From Cytidiella melzeri (lineage: Eukaryota > Basidiomycota > Agaricomycetes > Polyporales > Irpicaceae), in NCBI GenBank assembly GCA_022592445.1, contig JABYQR010000013.1:231738-295737 (forward strand): DNA of 64,000 nucleotides. Reading direction: 5' to 3'. The translations under genes were made by a program, and so were the position numbers. The notes below the pieces were generated by a model. It worked only from the letters and a program-made list of their open reading frames with translations. It searched no databases and was not told the origin of the DNA. Within the stretch, counting starts at the first letter, position 1; every line of letters starts with the position of its first letter. This document shows, piece by piece, positions 1-11,295 of the stretch.

Positions 1-2345
1 GCTCTCGAGTCTCTCTCACCAGTGCGAGGTTTTGCGTTTCTTTGCGGGTAACTAGTTGACACCGTTCAGTGAGTCCGCACGTATGTACGCAGGGAACACA
101 GGATGAAACGAATGAATGAACCTTGTCGCTGCCGAGAATGGTTCGCAAGGCAAGAAACGACGGATTCAAGAAATATAAGTACGTGTGGTGGTTCCGTTAG
201 ATCGAGAGTTGGGAATAAAACAGCCTGAAAGGGTTTTAGGAGTTAATTAAGCAGCCAAGAGTCCGTGGATAACGCATATCTATGCGCAGGAGTAGTTCTG
301 AGGTCTTGGTGAAGCGACTTTGAGGTCGAAGCTCCCTCTTAGTTTCAAAACACGTAGAGTAACTGACTCTTGAGTACTTGCTGCTTGTCCGACGTGAAAC
401 ACAGCCACGACTAAATTTCCGAAAGGGTAACTCCAATCTTCAGCGCCTCTTCAACAGCCGTGACTGTGAATGAAACACAATTCACTGCCCACCCTTGTTT
501 GTCAAAGCGCCAACGTAAACAAATGAAATCGTGTCGGGAATCGACCATGGTTGTTGGAACGAGTGTGCGTAAATACATGCGACCGTACTGTTATTGACAA
601 CAATGACGAAAGCTGACTGTTTCTGCTTACTACCACAGAACTCGATGTATGATTTGTTCCTTGCTGTGGAGCAAGAAAGGATCCGTAAAGAAAGTCGTTG
701 AGAGCTCGTCGTTGGACCGCAACGTCGTTCAAGTGATACGAGGGCCCATATTCTAACAATTATCAGCGAATCGCACAGAAGCGTGGCTTGGTACGGATAG
801 ATCGTTGTATGTGGAAACGAGGAAAGGGAGGAGGACACCGGTACCGATTGCTTAGCAGATCAGGAATTGCATACATAGATAGATAAAGAACAAGATCTCC
901 TGTAGAGAACAAAATGAATAGGACGCCAACTTGGACGATTAAAATGAACTAAAATTCCTTGATTGGAGAAGACGTTGCGATCGCGCAGTTGGCTCGGGTT
1001 CCGAGGAATTCACCAAAAAAACCAAAATTGAAAGAGAAACGCAAGTTAGACGCGTACCTCATAGATGGCAAGGTTAAACAGTTGATCCGTACCTCCGGCC
1101 GGGTTATCGTTGTGGCTTGCGGTACGCCCGCCACTTACAACTTTTAGTTCAGCGCGATCGGGACGAACGGAATCATTATTATTGCTGTACCTGGGGGACT
1201 GCGCAGCCCGGTGAGATTTCAGCCTGGGATGAGTACTGAGTTCTGGTGTTTACTCGCGGCATAGACGTACTCACATCTCTGGTACTACAGTAGCAAGATG
1301 GGAGCTATTAGGGAGGGCAGGGAGCGCTGCTATGACCATCCTTATCTCATAGTGTGACTTTATGTACGCACTTTGCACGTCACCACGCGGTTGTGATATG
1401 AAACAAGTTCAAAGTTCGACGCTACCCATGATGGACTCGTTTTACAATTTTATGTGCGTCCGGTCGCGGCTGCGATCTTCATAGCAACGCTTTTCAGAGG
1501 TGACTAGCAGTGACGGTCTCGGACGGCTTTGGAGTTTCAAATCTCGAAAGTCGGCCAAGCTCTCTGTCGAAAGCACCAGGACTTTATTGTTGTTGCTGTC
1601 CTGTTCCCCGAAATGCACTATGACGATCACAGATCAGCCGTAACGGGTAAAGGAGGAATTTTACTGCAACTCGTCGTTGTCTCCCGGAGGCGGCAGCAGC
1701 GCGAGGGCGCTCTCACATATGTGTCGGGTCCTGAGAGCGATGATGACGAGTGGTTTAGTTATGTCTCATCCCCAGAAATGTGTTTTTACCCCGCACCCCC
1801 GCCCCGCGACAAAAACAAATATGGTTGAACTTGACCCCAGGTTTTTTCCAGGTCCGAGCAAAATTCCCGATCTGTCGGGCTCAATCGTTCTAGGCGTAGT
1901 ACCTAAAACCGGGGAATGCGGGGAAGGGGAGACCAACAGCGGAACAGGTTCGAGTCGTACATGAGGACCTCCATGCAGGGCTGAAGCTGATCTTGCCAAC
2001 AAAGGAATTAGATGGATGCTGTAAGCTATGAATGGGTGCAAAGGCTTTCGCGTACTTGAGCTGAGGGCCGTTGACGGATGATGATTCGGATCTACGTAGG
2101 TACAGTTTCACTAGCTGACTAGTTAACAGGGGGCCACCTGCGAACACGCCCGGACGATGTGTTGTATCTCATGGCGTTCAAGCGATAACTCCACTCACAT
2201 ACACTTAGTACAACCCAAACCATGCGGTGTCGGGATGTGTTGTTGTTAGAAGATATCTCTTCACAAGAACACTGAGACCCAACCTTTCGACCCACCAATG
2301 TTGATGGAGTTCTTCTGAGGATGAGTGGGTATGTGCTGGTCATTG
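1..2345. other. Left flank, no recognisable gene
   Basis: I see no known domain, repeat or RNA gene here. Reading frames are short (longest about 118 codons, minus strand 482-838) and show no motif that I recognise. The DNA has ordinary CpG frequency by eye, unlike the CpG-poor repeats that follow, so it may be native intergenic sequence or an unrecognised multi-exon gene. Confidence 0.4.
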
Positions 2346-2419
2346 ATACAAAATGATTATCACATTTTAGCTACCCGTTATAAATCCCAGCATAATATAA
2401 AGTCCACCTTACCTAATTA

Positions 2420-2482
2420 CACTTAATCTTGGACCCGGGCACATCACATGTGAGGCTCAGTGCTGCAACCACTGTACTACAT
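2420..2482 (-). repeat. tRNA-derived SINE-like segment (candidate)
   Basis: On the minus strand a Pol III A-box-like TAGTACAGTGGTTG (2479-2466) is followed about 40 nt later by a B-box-like GGTCCAAGATT (2435-2425). The spacing fits a tRNA head. No full cloverleaf can be drawn by eye, so it is more likely a tRNA-derived SINE or a decayed tRNA than a working gene. The rest of 2346-3236 holds nothing that I recognise. Confidence 0.3.
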
Positions 2483-3236
2483 TGCCTTATCATCAACAAG
2501 ATGCTAACAATGCAGTGCAGCTTGACCCGATACCACAGGTTGAGTTGACTACAGCTACATGATACATTGGTGGACTTCGCACTACTGTAGCTCCTGCGCG
2601 TGAGGTTTGTGAAGTCGGACTTGTATGCCTGCCAGATCCTCCTGTAATTTGTGCTGCCTATTGTCTATGTACAGTAATGATGTTTGCAAGTTGTCCAACT
2701 TGACGTATTGCATGGTTGACGGTGACAGAGAGAGTGGCAAGTCAGGATGGCAGGTCAACATCCGTGCAAACAACATAGGCATGTACGGTACAGAAACCTC
2801 TAAGCACGCCATACCTTTACATAAGGAAAACATGACATTCAAGAATTTGGTGGAGGTCTCCCTACAAAAAGGAAAACTCAGACTCTAAGACCCTCTCCAA
2901 TTGGCATGGTATTGGGAATTATACAGCTGAGCTGTATAGACAGCAGCACAGAATCAATCACATATCTATCTTAGCATTTCAGTGAATGATGTGCAGCATA
3001 TTCCAGCTACTGCATATTTTATTAGCATACAGATGAATAACATGCAATATAGTGCTGCCTTCAGACTACAGGTCATGTTAGCTGCCATTGTATAGCAATG
3101 TAACTCCTAGCTAATCTCTAGCACATGCAGTAAACTCTTGCTATGCAAGATAAAGTGCAATATTCTTTTGTTTATTCACCTGATATTCAGGCTGGAAGGA
3201 GGTCTCTCTGCACCACTGCATTGCTCTGTGAATATA

Positions 3237-3281
3237 CAGTAGCGGCAACAAGGGTTGCAACACTACAAGCGAGCAACACTT
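3237..3281. repeat. Left TIR of the Tc1 element
   Basis: Inverted partner of 6954-6998. The first bases (CAGTAGYGGCAA) and an inner block (TTGCAACACTRCAAGCG) match, with some mismatches between. Flanking TA at 3235-3236. Confidence 0.85.
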
Positions 3282-3393
3282 GCCCGATTGTGCAAGCTCA
3301 ATTACACAGTAGAGTCAGTATCTAGACTCTAGTATAAGAACCCTTTGCCTGAATAAGCTCTGCTGAACAGATGAGGAGAGACTCATATAATCC

Positions 3394-3818
3394 CTAGATA
3401 TACCCATCATCCACATTAGCCCACTCCTCCTGCAATGCCTCCCACAGCTCCTCCATAATCAATGGTTGCTGCTTGCAAGCCCGTAATTTGCAATGTAAAT
3501 GTTCCCATACATTCCTCAGAATATTGATATTTGATGAATTTGGAGGCCAGGTCAATACACTGATCTTGTTCTCCTTGAACTAAGCTGTAGCAAGCTTTGG
3601 CATGTGCTTGAAAATGTACTTTTGGGGAATTGATCTGTCGGCAGGTCAAATTCTGGTCTGCCAATGTGCCTAAAAGAGACTCTGATAGGATGGAGCAGTA
3701 AAGCTTTGCATCCATCTTTGCTTCAATCTGGTGTAGCCTTTCTTTTCCCTTCAAAGTGATGCATCCCCACACCATGATACTTCCACCCCCATGCTTCACT
3801 GTCTTCTGCATGTTCCGG
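3394..3818 (-). pseudogene. Tc1 transposase, C-terminal half
   Basis: Reads TVKHGGGSIMVWGCI, the hallmark of the Tc1 DDE transposase core between the first and second catalytic aspartates. A shift of frame follows, after which FKENKISVLTWPPNSSNIN and VWEHL match the C-terminal WPxxSPDLNPIENxW region. Where the second catalytic D is expected (FQxDNxPxHTS) the sequence reads FQAHAKACYS, so that residue is lost. The frameshift and the missing D make it non-functional. The N-terminal half continues at 6168, beyond the insert. A stop after DDGYI (3394-3396) gives the natural end. Confidence 0.85.
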
Positions 3819-4342
3819 TGAGACACTAACACACACCCCGGACACAAAGGGACCAGGCACAAACACACCTGACCTCGCGAGAGGCAATTACATGTGTAAG
3901 TAGGGGTTGAGGGTATGCGTGAATGTAGGTTGCAAGTGGGTCCAAGAGTCCTAGGCTGCACCTAGACTCGGGCGAGCGGTGATGCATTTGCAGGGCTTGG
4001 AGTGCCAGGCCAAAATTGCTGTGGTTTGTTTGGGTAGCTGGGAAAAGTTCCGGGTAGAAAGATGTAAAGTAAAGCCAAGCAAGGCAATGCAATGCAAAGG
4101 GGCAATAGAACTTGAGTGTTGCAAAAGAAAGTGGTATAAAAGTGATAGAGCTAGGGGCAACACAGTGGTGAAGAAAGGGGAGCAATTGGAATGTGATACA
4201 CAAGAGGGGGGAGAGGAAGTGGTGTAGTAAAGTGCAAGAGAAAGGACTGTGCTGGCTCATTACAAGAGGATAACACAAAATGCCATGGCAAACACAGTAG
4301 GAAACACAATGGGAACACAGAATAAACGCAGTCTAAATGGCA

Positions 4343-4540
4343 GTAGCCTTGAGAAAGAGAAGGGGCGGCTGTAAAAGGGGGTCGCAGTGAAGGAGAGCGC
4401 AGTAAGACTCAGTAGCCTTGAGAAAGAGAAGGGGCAGCTGTAAAAGGGGGTTGCAGTGAAGGAGAGCGCAGTAAGACTCAGTAGCCTTGAGAAAGAGAAG
4501 GGGCAGCTGTAAAAGGGGGTTGCAGTGAAGGAGAAACACA
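4343..4540. repeat. 69-bp tandem repeat, about 2.8 copies
   Basis: Units start GTAGCCTTGAGAAAGAGAAG at 4343, 4412 and 4481. The first two are nearly identical. The third diverges after about 55 bp. The period is a multiple of three, so the minus strand reads a 23-residue repeat, but I see no other sign of coding. Confidence 0.85.
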
Positions 4541-4961
4541 ACGCAGTAAGTAATGCAGTGAAATAAACACAGTAGGAACTCAAAAGGGGGTTGCAATGAA
4601 GGAGAAAGTGACGCAGGGTGAGAGATACGCACTGCGGAGTTGCTCAAGAAGCAAGGGAAAAGTGGCAGGGACAACTTTGAGGGGAAAACCGTGGGGGTGT
4701 CGTATTCTAAGATAAGCAAGGTACAGACACAGCGTATATAAGTAAAAGGCAACAGGGGCTATAGCAAATTGAAGCCATGCGAGAGCAAGGCAAGGAAAGG
4801 GGCATTGCGCGATGAAACGAGGGACAAACACGAAACATGTTACAGGAGCGATGGGGCACTGCCTTTAGCCGCTCTGCAAAGAGAACAGGCTGCGGAATCC
4901 GAGGAAGTGAAAAAGGGGGCCGGAGGGTTTTAACAGCTATGAGCTTGAGTGCGGGGGACTA

Positions 4962-6090
4962 CAAGGATGCAATATGCAGCAAGTGAAGCCATGCAATGCG
5001 AAGCCATGCGAACCAAAGCAGAGGAAATGCAACGCGAGGCAAAGCAAGGCGGCACATGTAACAGTAATGCTACACTCACCAGATAAGTTGGTTAACTTGA
5101 GGGGGATGTGGTGAGATAGAGAGTAAGAGTGGTGGTGAGCGAAGTACTGGTGGGTACTGAGTAGTCCTGGTTCAACAGAGTGGATAAGACTGAGGGGATA
5201 TGCCCTCAGGAGTGCCTCTATATATACATGAAGGGGAGGACCCCAGGTACTACCCTAAGACCCCTAATACCTACATGAGTAAGCAAAGTAATCTACCTTA
5301 CTAAGCATGCCCTATGCCCTAGTGGTGCCACTTCAATAATCAACCAATAGCAATTGTCCCCATGACCTGACCCCATGACCCAGCTCCAAGGCTAGACTTG
5401 TTCTGGCTTGTTCTAAGACAAGGCTAGACTTTTCCAGAAGGTTCTAAGAACTATGACATCATAGTTCCAGCATGTTCCACAATGTTCCAGAGAGTTCTAT
5501 CATGTGATACACAGATAAGGAAAGGAGCGCATCAGCGCATCAGAGACAGGAGGCGCATCAGCGCATCAATTGATAGGCACTGAGAATAAGCGCCGGAATA
5601 GGCGCCTGATAAGCGCCAGATAAGCACTGGATAAGCGCCTAAATAGACGCCGGATAAGCGCTGGATAAGCGCTTGACAAGCGCTTAAATATTCCCAATAA
5701 TGCCGTTGCCTGGTAAGACAAGTCTTGTAGAAACATTGAAAATCTGTGACAGCACGACGCAACGCGAGGCAATGCAAAGCGAGGCAATGCAAGGCGACGG
5801 GCGATGCGAGGCCAAGCAAAGTGGAGGAGAAGCAAGGCAACACGAGGCAGCGCGAGATAACGCGAGGCAAGGCGAGGCGGCGCGAGGCGAAGCGAAGCGG
5901 AGGGAATGCAATGCAATGCAAGGCGAGGCAATGCGAGATAACACAAAGGGAATGCAAGGCAAGGGGACACGAAGCGAAGGGAAGCAAAGCAACCCAATGC
6001 GAAGCAAGGCGAAATGAAGCGATGCAAAGCAAAGCAAGGCGAAGCGATGCAATGGAAAGCAAAGCAAAGCGAGGCGATGCAATGCAAGTC
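4962..6090. repeat. Low-complexity GCAATGC/GCGAGGC tract, split by LTR-A
   Basis: A long, strand-biased run of imperfect short units around GGCAATGCAA, GCGAGGC and GAAGCGA, with almost no pyrimidine runs on the plus strand. It occupies 4962-5056 and resumes at 5752-6090, so the solo LTR landed in it. Long frames in it (for example minus strand 6161-5532) are by-products of low complexity, not genes. Confidence 0.75.
5057..5751 (+). mobile_element. Solo LTR of family A
   Basis: Begins TGTAACAG and ends CTGTGACA, with near-matching 5-bp flanks GCACA (5052-5056) and GCACG (5752-5756). It carries a TATA box (CTATATATACATG near 5219) and, near its 3' end, repeated GATAAGCGC units. It is homologous over its whole length to 26379-27055 and in part to 56381-56559 (inverted). 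No internal region follows, so it is a solo LTR. Confidence 0.85.
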
Positions 6091-6168
6091 TTGCCAGAAC
6101 CAAGGGCTGCTGCTAGTCCATGCAAATGTGCTCGCCTTTGGGCCTGTTGCACGTCCAGCAATTTCCGG

Positions 6169-6695
6169 ACGTATCACCGGTCTAAAACCTCCTCACCCTG
6201 TCTTCTTCGGCAGTATTCCCTCCCATCCGAGCCAAACAGGTTGAATCTGGACTTATCCAATATCACCATTACCCCCCACTCTTTCCGTCCCCATCTGGTT
6301 GCATGTCCAGCCCACCACTTCAGCTTTTTCTTACAAGCTACAGACAGGAATAGCCTCTGTCGACACACATATCCCCTCAGACCAATTTCTGCAAGGTTGT
6401 GACACATTGTTTGGGCTGATACCCACAAAAATGCCTTCTGCTGCAGGTCTGTAGTGTTGCAAGCCTTCTGCCGTGCCAGGAGTAAAGTGGCGTGACAGAG
6501 ATCATCGACTTGTATAATGCAAGGATGACCTGTCTTGGGCTTTTGCATAGAAATTGGGATTATGGGAATGGTTTTTAATGGTGTGATAGACAGAGGACTG
6601 GTAGATGGGCATTTTCTTGTGGATTCAGCTACACTGACACCTTCATTATGCAGAGTCCAAATTTGGGCCTTTTTGGCAGAAGTACACTGCACCAT
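6169..6695 (-). pseudogene. Tc1 transposase, N-terminal half
   Basis: The ATG at 6695 opens a helix-turn-helix-like segment (QIWTLHNEGVSVAE), as in Tc1 DNA-binding domains. The middle is degenerate. It then reads VILDKSRFNLFGSDG and CRRRQGEEVLDR, matching the block around the first catalytic aspartate (usually SDESKFNLFGSDG, then RRPGE). DES has become DKS. A TGA follows just before the insert at 6162. Together with 3394-3818 it accounts for a nearly full-length, ~340-residue transposase fossil. Confidence 0.85.
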
Positions 6696-6953
6696 ATGTG
6701 TGTTCTAGAGTTTGAAGAGTGGGTGGTATGGAGCAAAGCATGAGAGTGGTGAAGTGGAAGGATCAAAAATCAAAACAAAACAACATAGTGGTGGTGCACG
6801 TGACAGGTGCCTAGCGCCGTAACAGCACAGATTGTGTACAATGTATCACTTACTAGAATTTTTTTGTTTCATTATAGACATATTCTGTAAATAAAATACT
6901 TGATGTATAGAAAATTGATTAGAATACACGGCATTGAGCTCAAACAGTGAGCA

Positions 6954-6998
6954 AAGAGTTGTGCGCTTGCAGTGTTGCAAGACATTTTGCCACTACTG
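6954..6998. repeat. Right TIR of the Tc1 element
   Basis: Inverted partner of 3237-3281, ending ...CCACTACTG with TA following at 6999-7000. Confidence 0.85.
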
Positions 6999-8428
6999 TA
7001 AAGAAGCCATTGATTTCATCTCTGGAGCTGTAACACTGGGGAATTCTTGTTGTTGATTTCAGGGGCACAGCACATTTGTTGATTCTTGCTCTAGAAAGCA
7101 AGCTACTGTCTGTGAGAATGAGTATGCATCTATGATAGAAATTAAACCTTTTATGGTCTTTTCTTTCCCATACAGCTCAACTGTTCACATGCTGCATCTC
7201 ACAATCACATGTAGGTAGAGTTTCAACTATGATTACCCCTTCAAGTTGCCGTCTCAACTGCGCCCTCAAAATCTGCAATGTTGTTTTTGCAGGGTTTTGG
7301 GGCGTGCACGGGAGGGGGGCGTGAATCAATGAACACAATGTTATTGAGTAGCTACAAAAATACACGGATTTTATATTATTTTAGCCAGACGGATAAGACA
7401 AAAAGGGAATATCAAGACAAGTAATCCGCGCGGAATGACGAAGGCGGGCGGCAGGAACAAATGGATACAAACAGAAATCAGACGGAAAACCTAAAATAAC
7501 AACATGCAAGACTTGTTATAGCCCTAGGTCTTTCTCTACATATAAGCTGCTAACTTCTGTTATATTTAACCCATGAGTCAATGCTCTGTGACATTTGAAA
7601 TTCAGAAGTGTTTTTTTTTATTGTCTGATGTGTTTGTCTCCAACAAATCTCAGTCTTAGCCTTTGCCATGAAGTTTTTACTACTACACTCAGTTTAATTG
7701 CCTGTTGTTACACTTTTAGCCAGAATATTTCTCATGTCTGTTGTGCTCTTTGTTCAAGTCTAAACACATTTGTTGTAAGTCTGCACTTGTATTGAATGTT
7801 AAACAAAACAGAGAGCCTACTTGCTTGACAGTGAGTGACTTCCTGTAAGGCTTTGGTTCAATCAAAGTGCTGGTTTGGTAAGTGAGACATAAAATCTCAA
7901 TCAAAGCATGACAATCTCAAAGTCTGCCATGTCTGCTGAAACATGTCAGTGAGACATTGGGGGTGAGCCAAAGCTTGAAGTTGGATCAGGGGTGGAGGGC
8001 GGGAGACACCCCCACTACTAAACAATCTATGCTGTACCAAGCTGTGTGGTGTTTGTTAGCACTGATACTCCTTCCTTGTAAGGCATCCCGCATCCCAAAC
8101 TTCATATGCCTTGTACACTGGTATACTAATGACACTGGCATCTCTCTTCTTCTTCATTTCTGCAGCTTCCTCATACCATTACAACATATTGTCCCCTGTT
8201 AAATAACCAAGCTCTTGTATTACTGATTTGAACTTGAGCAAGTATTTTGGCAAATTGAACATTGAGGAGTCAGGAGGGAGAAGCTAATTATTCTCAAGTG
8301 GCGCTAAGTGCCAGCAAGCATGATAATCTGGCGGCATCATACTTAACAACACCAAAAAATTGAGAGGGTTGCCCAAGCCTCTAGCACTTGATAGTTGGAA
8401 AAGAGCAAAATTGAGATTGTCACACAGT
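6999..8428. other. Intergenic stretch without recognisable features
   Basis: AT-rich, no ORF with a known motif and no repeat termini that I can identify. The short reading frames (up to about 81 codons) look like chance. Confidence 0.4.
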
Positions 8429-9102
8429 TACAATTCCTGAAGAATGAAGAAGAATTGTTCCAGTGTGCTCCAGCACATTGATGCCTTTTCAGATGTGAAC
8501 TTTTTGTCCCCCAAAGTGTGGGAATTTGATGGCAGAATACAGACAGTACAGTGTCAATAACAAAAACAATGAATACAGCTGATGGTATCACACTAGCCTT
8601 GTTATGAGCCCTTCATAACTTTGTTTTTGATTTTGACAGACTGCATATGGGTATAAAACTGCACATATTATACACCATTGGATAGCCCTATCTTGTGGCA
8701 ACATACTGGTACAAACATTCCGTCAATTGAAGTGGAATTGAGCAAGTTATGGCCAGTCTACTGAAAAAAGTCATCCAGACTCAGACTCAAACTACTCCGG
8801 TAAATGATGTCAAATTCTGGTCAGGTACATGTGCAGCAATCTACAGACATTGCTTGCTCTCTGCACAAGGAATACAATTAGAAGACATGCCACACATAGT
8901 ATTGGCTCTGAGCAAGAATTACCAGTACTCTGGAAGCTAACTACAAATTCACAACCCCTACATTCTTGGACAATGTAAATTTTGTGGCTGCATCAGCAGT
9001 GAGTACTGCATCTGATTGTTCCACAGAGTTTCATTACTGTTGATTGCTCTCTAAGCAGGGGTTACAGTCAGAACACAGCCTGTGGCAGTTTCAATGGGAG
9101 TG

Positions 9103-9513
9103 TGTAACCCTGGCGCGGGTTAGCACAGTGCTCGGAACAGCATATATACTCCAATAAGACTGAGATGTTCCGAGCACTGTGCTAACCTGCGCCAGGGTTA
9201 CACTCCTCCCCGTTATAGACACTTTAATCCCACCCTACGGAGTTTCTCTCGGACAGTATGAGGGCTGCTCTGGGTTGTCTACTGGGGATTTGTGATATAT
9301 GCTGCCCCAAGGGTGTAACCCCTTGCAAGTTGCCCCCAGCCAGGGTTGAACCCCTGACCTGCAACCCGAAACATCTCAGTTAGTGTAAGCGATCTGAACT
9401 CCGACGTCATAACCGTTACGCCAAAAGGCAGTTTAACTGAGATGTTATTATCTCAGTCTTATTGGAGTATATATGCTGTTCCGAGCACTGTGCTAACCCG
9501 CGCCAGGGTTACA
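9103..9513. mobile_element. 411-bp MITE-like element, perfect 64-bp inverted ends
   Basis: The left end 9103-9166 (TGTAACCCTGGCGCGGGTTA...) is the exact reverse complement of 9450-9513. GAGTG flanks both sides (9098-9102 and 9514-9518) and removal restores the family F unit, so this is a real insertion with a 5-bp duplication. Directly after the left end, 9167-9202 is an inverted copy of the first 36 bases with one mismatch, so the left end can fold into a hairpin by itself. The interior holds a tRNA-like promoter (next entry). No ORF. TG...CA ends and a 5-bp duplication are LTR-like, while 64-bp TIRs are MITE-like, so its class is open. Confidence 0.85.
9340..9430 (-). ncRNA. tRNA-like Pol III promoter within the 411-bp element
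   Basis: The minus strand reads TGGCGTAACGGTTATG (9423-9408), an excellent A box, and GGTTCAACC (9352-9344), an excellent B box, at tRNA-like spacing. The putative T stem CAGGG/CCCTG closes on a loop one base short, and I cannot pair an acceptor stem, so it is probably a tRNA-derived (SINE-like) unit and not a functional tRNA. Confidence 0.5.
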
Positions 9514-10612
9514 GAGTGAGGCAGTTCAGACATCAACAGGACATGGTTGCATTGGCAGCAAGCACTGCATTCAATTGGTTCACAAGGTTTCACAACCACT
9601 ACTCTCTAAGTAGGAGTTACAATCAGAACACAGTCTGTGGCAGTTCCAATAGGAGTGATGCAGGTTGCATCACCATAGAGCACTGCCTTTGGTTCTTCCA
9701 CACAGTTTCACTACCACTAGTTGCTCTATACGCAGTTTTACATATCAGAACACAGCCTGTGGCAGCTCCAATGGGGGTGAGGCAGTGCAAACATCAACAG
9801 GATACATGTAACATGTTCTAGCAATGGATCTAATGAGACACCCTCCACCTTCATTCTTGAAGCAAGTAATTTTCTAAAATCAACAGTGAACACTGCACAT
9901 CATTAATGACAAGATAGATGAAGCCCCTTGCTACCATTGGTGACTACCTTCATCAATGTATGGCTCCTTTTACTGCAACCAAACTTATCAATTGTAGTAG
10001 GATCAAGTATCAATTGTAGTAAGATCACTTGATCCCAGATTAACTTGCCTATCAAAAGTGTCACCAATAGCAAATGCCCGTAATACAGTCAATATTTATG
10101 ACCAGATGGCTTGGCAAGGTTCTTACCACAAACAGAGCTGTCTACTGAGGCTCTTTTGGTAACAAAGTCACAGGTGCAATTAACTATTTCATGCTATATG
10201 AGTTATTCAATTTGCTATAAATAACATAATCACTTGTAAACCTGCTCCTGCAGTTTTCACAATTGTATCTAGATTATTTAACATGGTTCAACACCATTAA
10301 TGAGAAGACGCATGTCAAACAATCTTTATCTCCATGCTCCACTCCACAAATTTCTTTTAATTCTGTACTCACACCCATTGTTGCACTTTAAACAATACAG
10401 CATAGTTTGTCTTCTTTCATGAACAATTGTGTGCTCCAGTGAAGACAAACCATCAAGTTACTATACATCACTCACTGAAGAAGTTATGCTCAACCAAGTT
10501 ACTTGGTCAGGCTGCTACCAGCACCAAATTTACTTACATCTGGCTCAAAAAGTAATATTTATTCAATCTTCAGGAATTGTACTTGCCGCTTGCCAGCCTT
10601 GCTAACGCTAGT

Positions 10613-11295
10613 GCTGGTCTAACAAGCTGCTTTGATATCATGTCCTCCAGTCAAAGGTCTGTAAATTCTCTTGTCACCTTTCACTTGAATTGTACTGCAC
10701 CCACAACTGCTTCTCAGATTGGAATGAATGCTGTCAAACATGAGTCTTAATCCCATCACTGACTTTGTTGACTGATGGAGTACCCAACAAAAACTTGCCA
10801 ATATCAAAGGGCTTCAGGCACACCTTGAAAGTAGTTTGCAGTAAACACAGTGAGCCAGTTACCTGTAACTCTAACTCACATTTTCCCAAATGGGCCTGCA
10901 GAGCCCACACCAACACTGTCAACAACAGATCACACTTTCATGTCAACAAACACCTTTCACACTTGAATAGTACTGTACCCCCTACATAAACTGTATGCTA
11001 CTTCTATGCAACATTCAATAAGCTTTGTGGTGTTGATTACAAGTACATTTAAAAGAGATGTTTCAGTACTAGGATAACCCAGAACAAAGGTGTAGGGAGC
11101 AAGAACCTGCCGTGCAACTTTGGCCATTTTGAGTCCAAAGAACAGGACCAAGAACAAGAGCTGGGGTGTCTATGTTGTTGCAGGCAAACAGGACAGGATG
11201 GAGGAAAACACAATAAAACAGCTTTCTATATCATTGTGCAAACAGCAGTTATGTCATATTTGTGTGCTATCTTCTACTACTACTTTGGGCTCCTG
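10613..11295. other. No recognisable feature
   Basis: Sequence between the F1 terminus and the small minus-strand ORF. No motif or repeat that I can name. It may include the 3' part of the transcript from the ORF at 11296-11685. Confidence 0.4.

Larger units (their letters stand above)
3819..6162. mobile_element. Unclassified 2.3-kb insert inside the Tc1 element
   Basis: TTCCGG occurs on both sides (3813-3818 and 6163-6168), and removing the insert plus one copy rejoins the transposase reading. This is therefore an insertion with a duplication of up to 6 bp. The insert begins TGAGACACTAAC and ends GTCCAGCAAT. I find no LTR pair, TIR or encoded enzyme. It is made largely of purine-biased low-complexity DNA with a 69-bp tandem repeat, and carries a solo LTR-A. 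Class unknown. Confidence 0.55.
3237..6998 (-). mobile_element. Tc1/mariner-type DNA transposon, interrupted
   Basis: Terminal inverted repeats begin CAGTAGCGGCAACA at 3237 and, reading inward from the right end, CAGTAGTGGCAAAA at 6998. They stay alignable for about 45 nt. Each is flanked by the TA dinucleotide (3235-3236 and 6999-7000) that Tc1/mariner elements duplicate. A transposase on the minus strand lies inside in two pieces (6695-6169 and 3818-3394), separated by a 2.34-kb insert with its own target duplication. Without the insert the element is about 1.4 kb, a normal Tc1 size. Stops and frameshifts show it is dead. Confidence 0.88.
8990..9803 (+). repeat. Tandem ~140-bp units of family F (3 copies, one interrupted)
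   Basis: Each unit carries GCATCAGCAGTGAGYACTGC-like, then TTGCTCTCTAAGCAGGAGTTA-like, then CAGCCTGTGGCAGTTCCAAT-like blocks and ends CATCAACAGGACA. Copies begin near 8993, 9547 and 9665. The first is split by the insertion at 9103-9513. The same unit, inverted, is amplified at 43350-44460. Confidence 0.75.
8429..10612 (+). mobile_element. Foldback-like family F element, copy F1 (centre, tandem units, right arm)
   Basis: Starts with the family's central block (AATTCCTGAAGAATGAAG at about 8432), continues through three ~140-bp tandem units and an ~810-bp outer arm, and ends at 10612 in CCTTGCTAACGCTAGT, the inverse of the family terminus ACTAGYGTTAGCAAGG. The same modules lie in inverted order and orientation at 42551-46237. 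The left outer arm is missing. There is no protein with a known domain, so it is non-autonomous or its enzyme is unrecognised. A 411-bp element interrupts it at 9103-9513. Confidence 0.65.

Noticed and set aside
5532..6161. Minus-strand frames of about 200 codons rich in Leu, Ala, Cys and Ser
   Set aside because: They arise from the low-complexity GCAATGC/GCGAGGC tract, exist in several frames at once, and have no domain.
9340..9430. Functional tRNA gene
   Set aside because: A and B boxes are good, but no acceptor stem pairs and the T loop is one base short.
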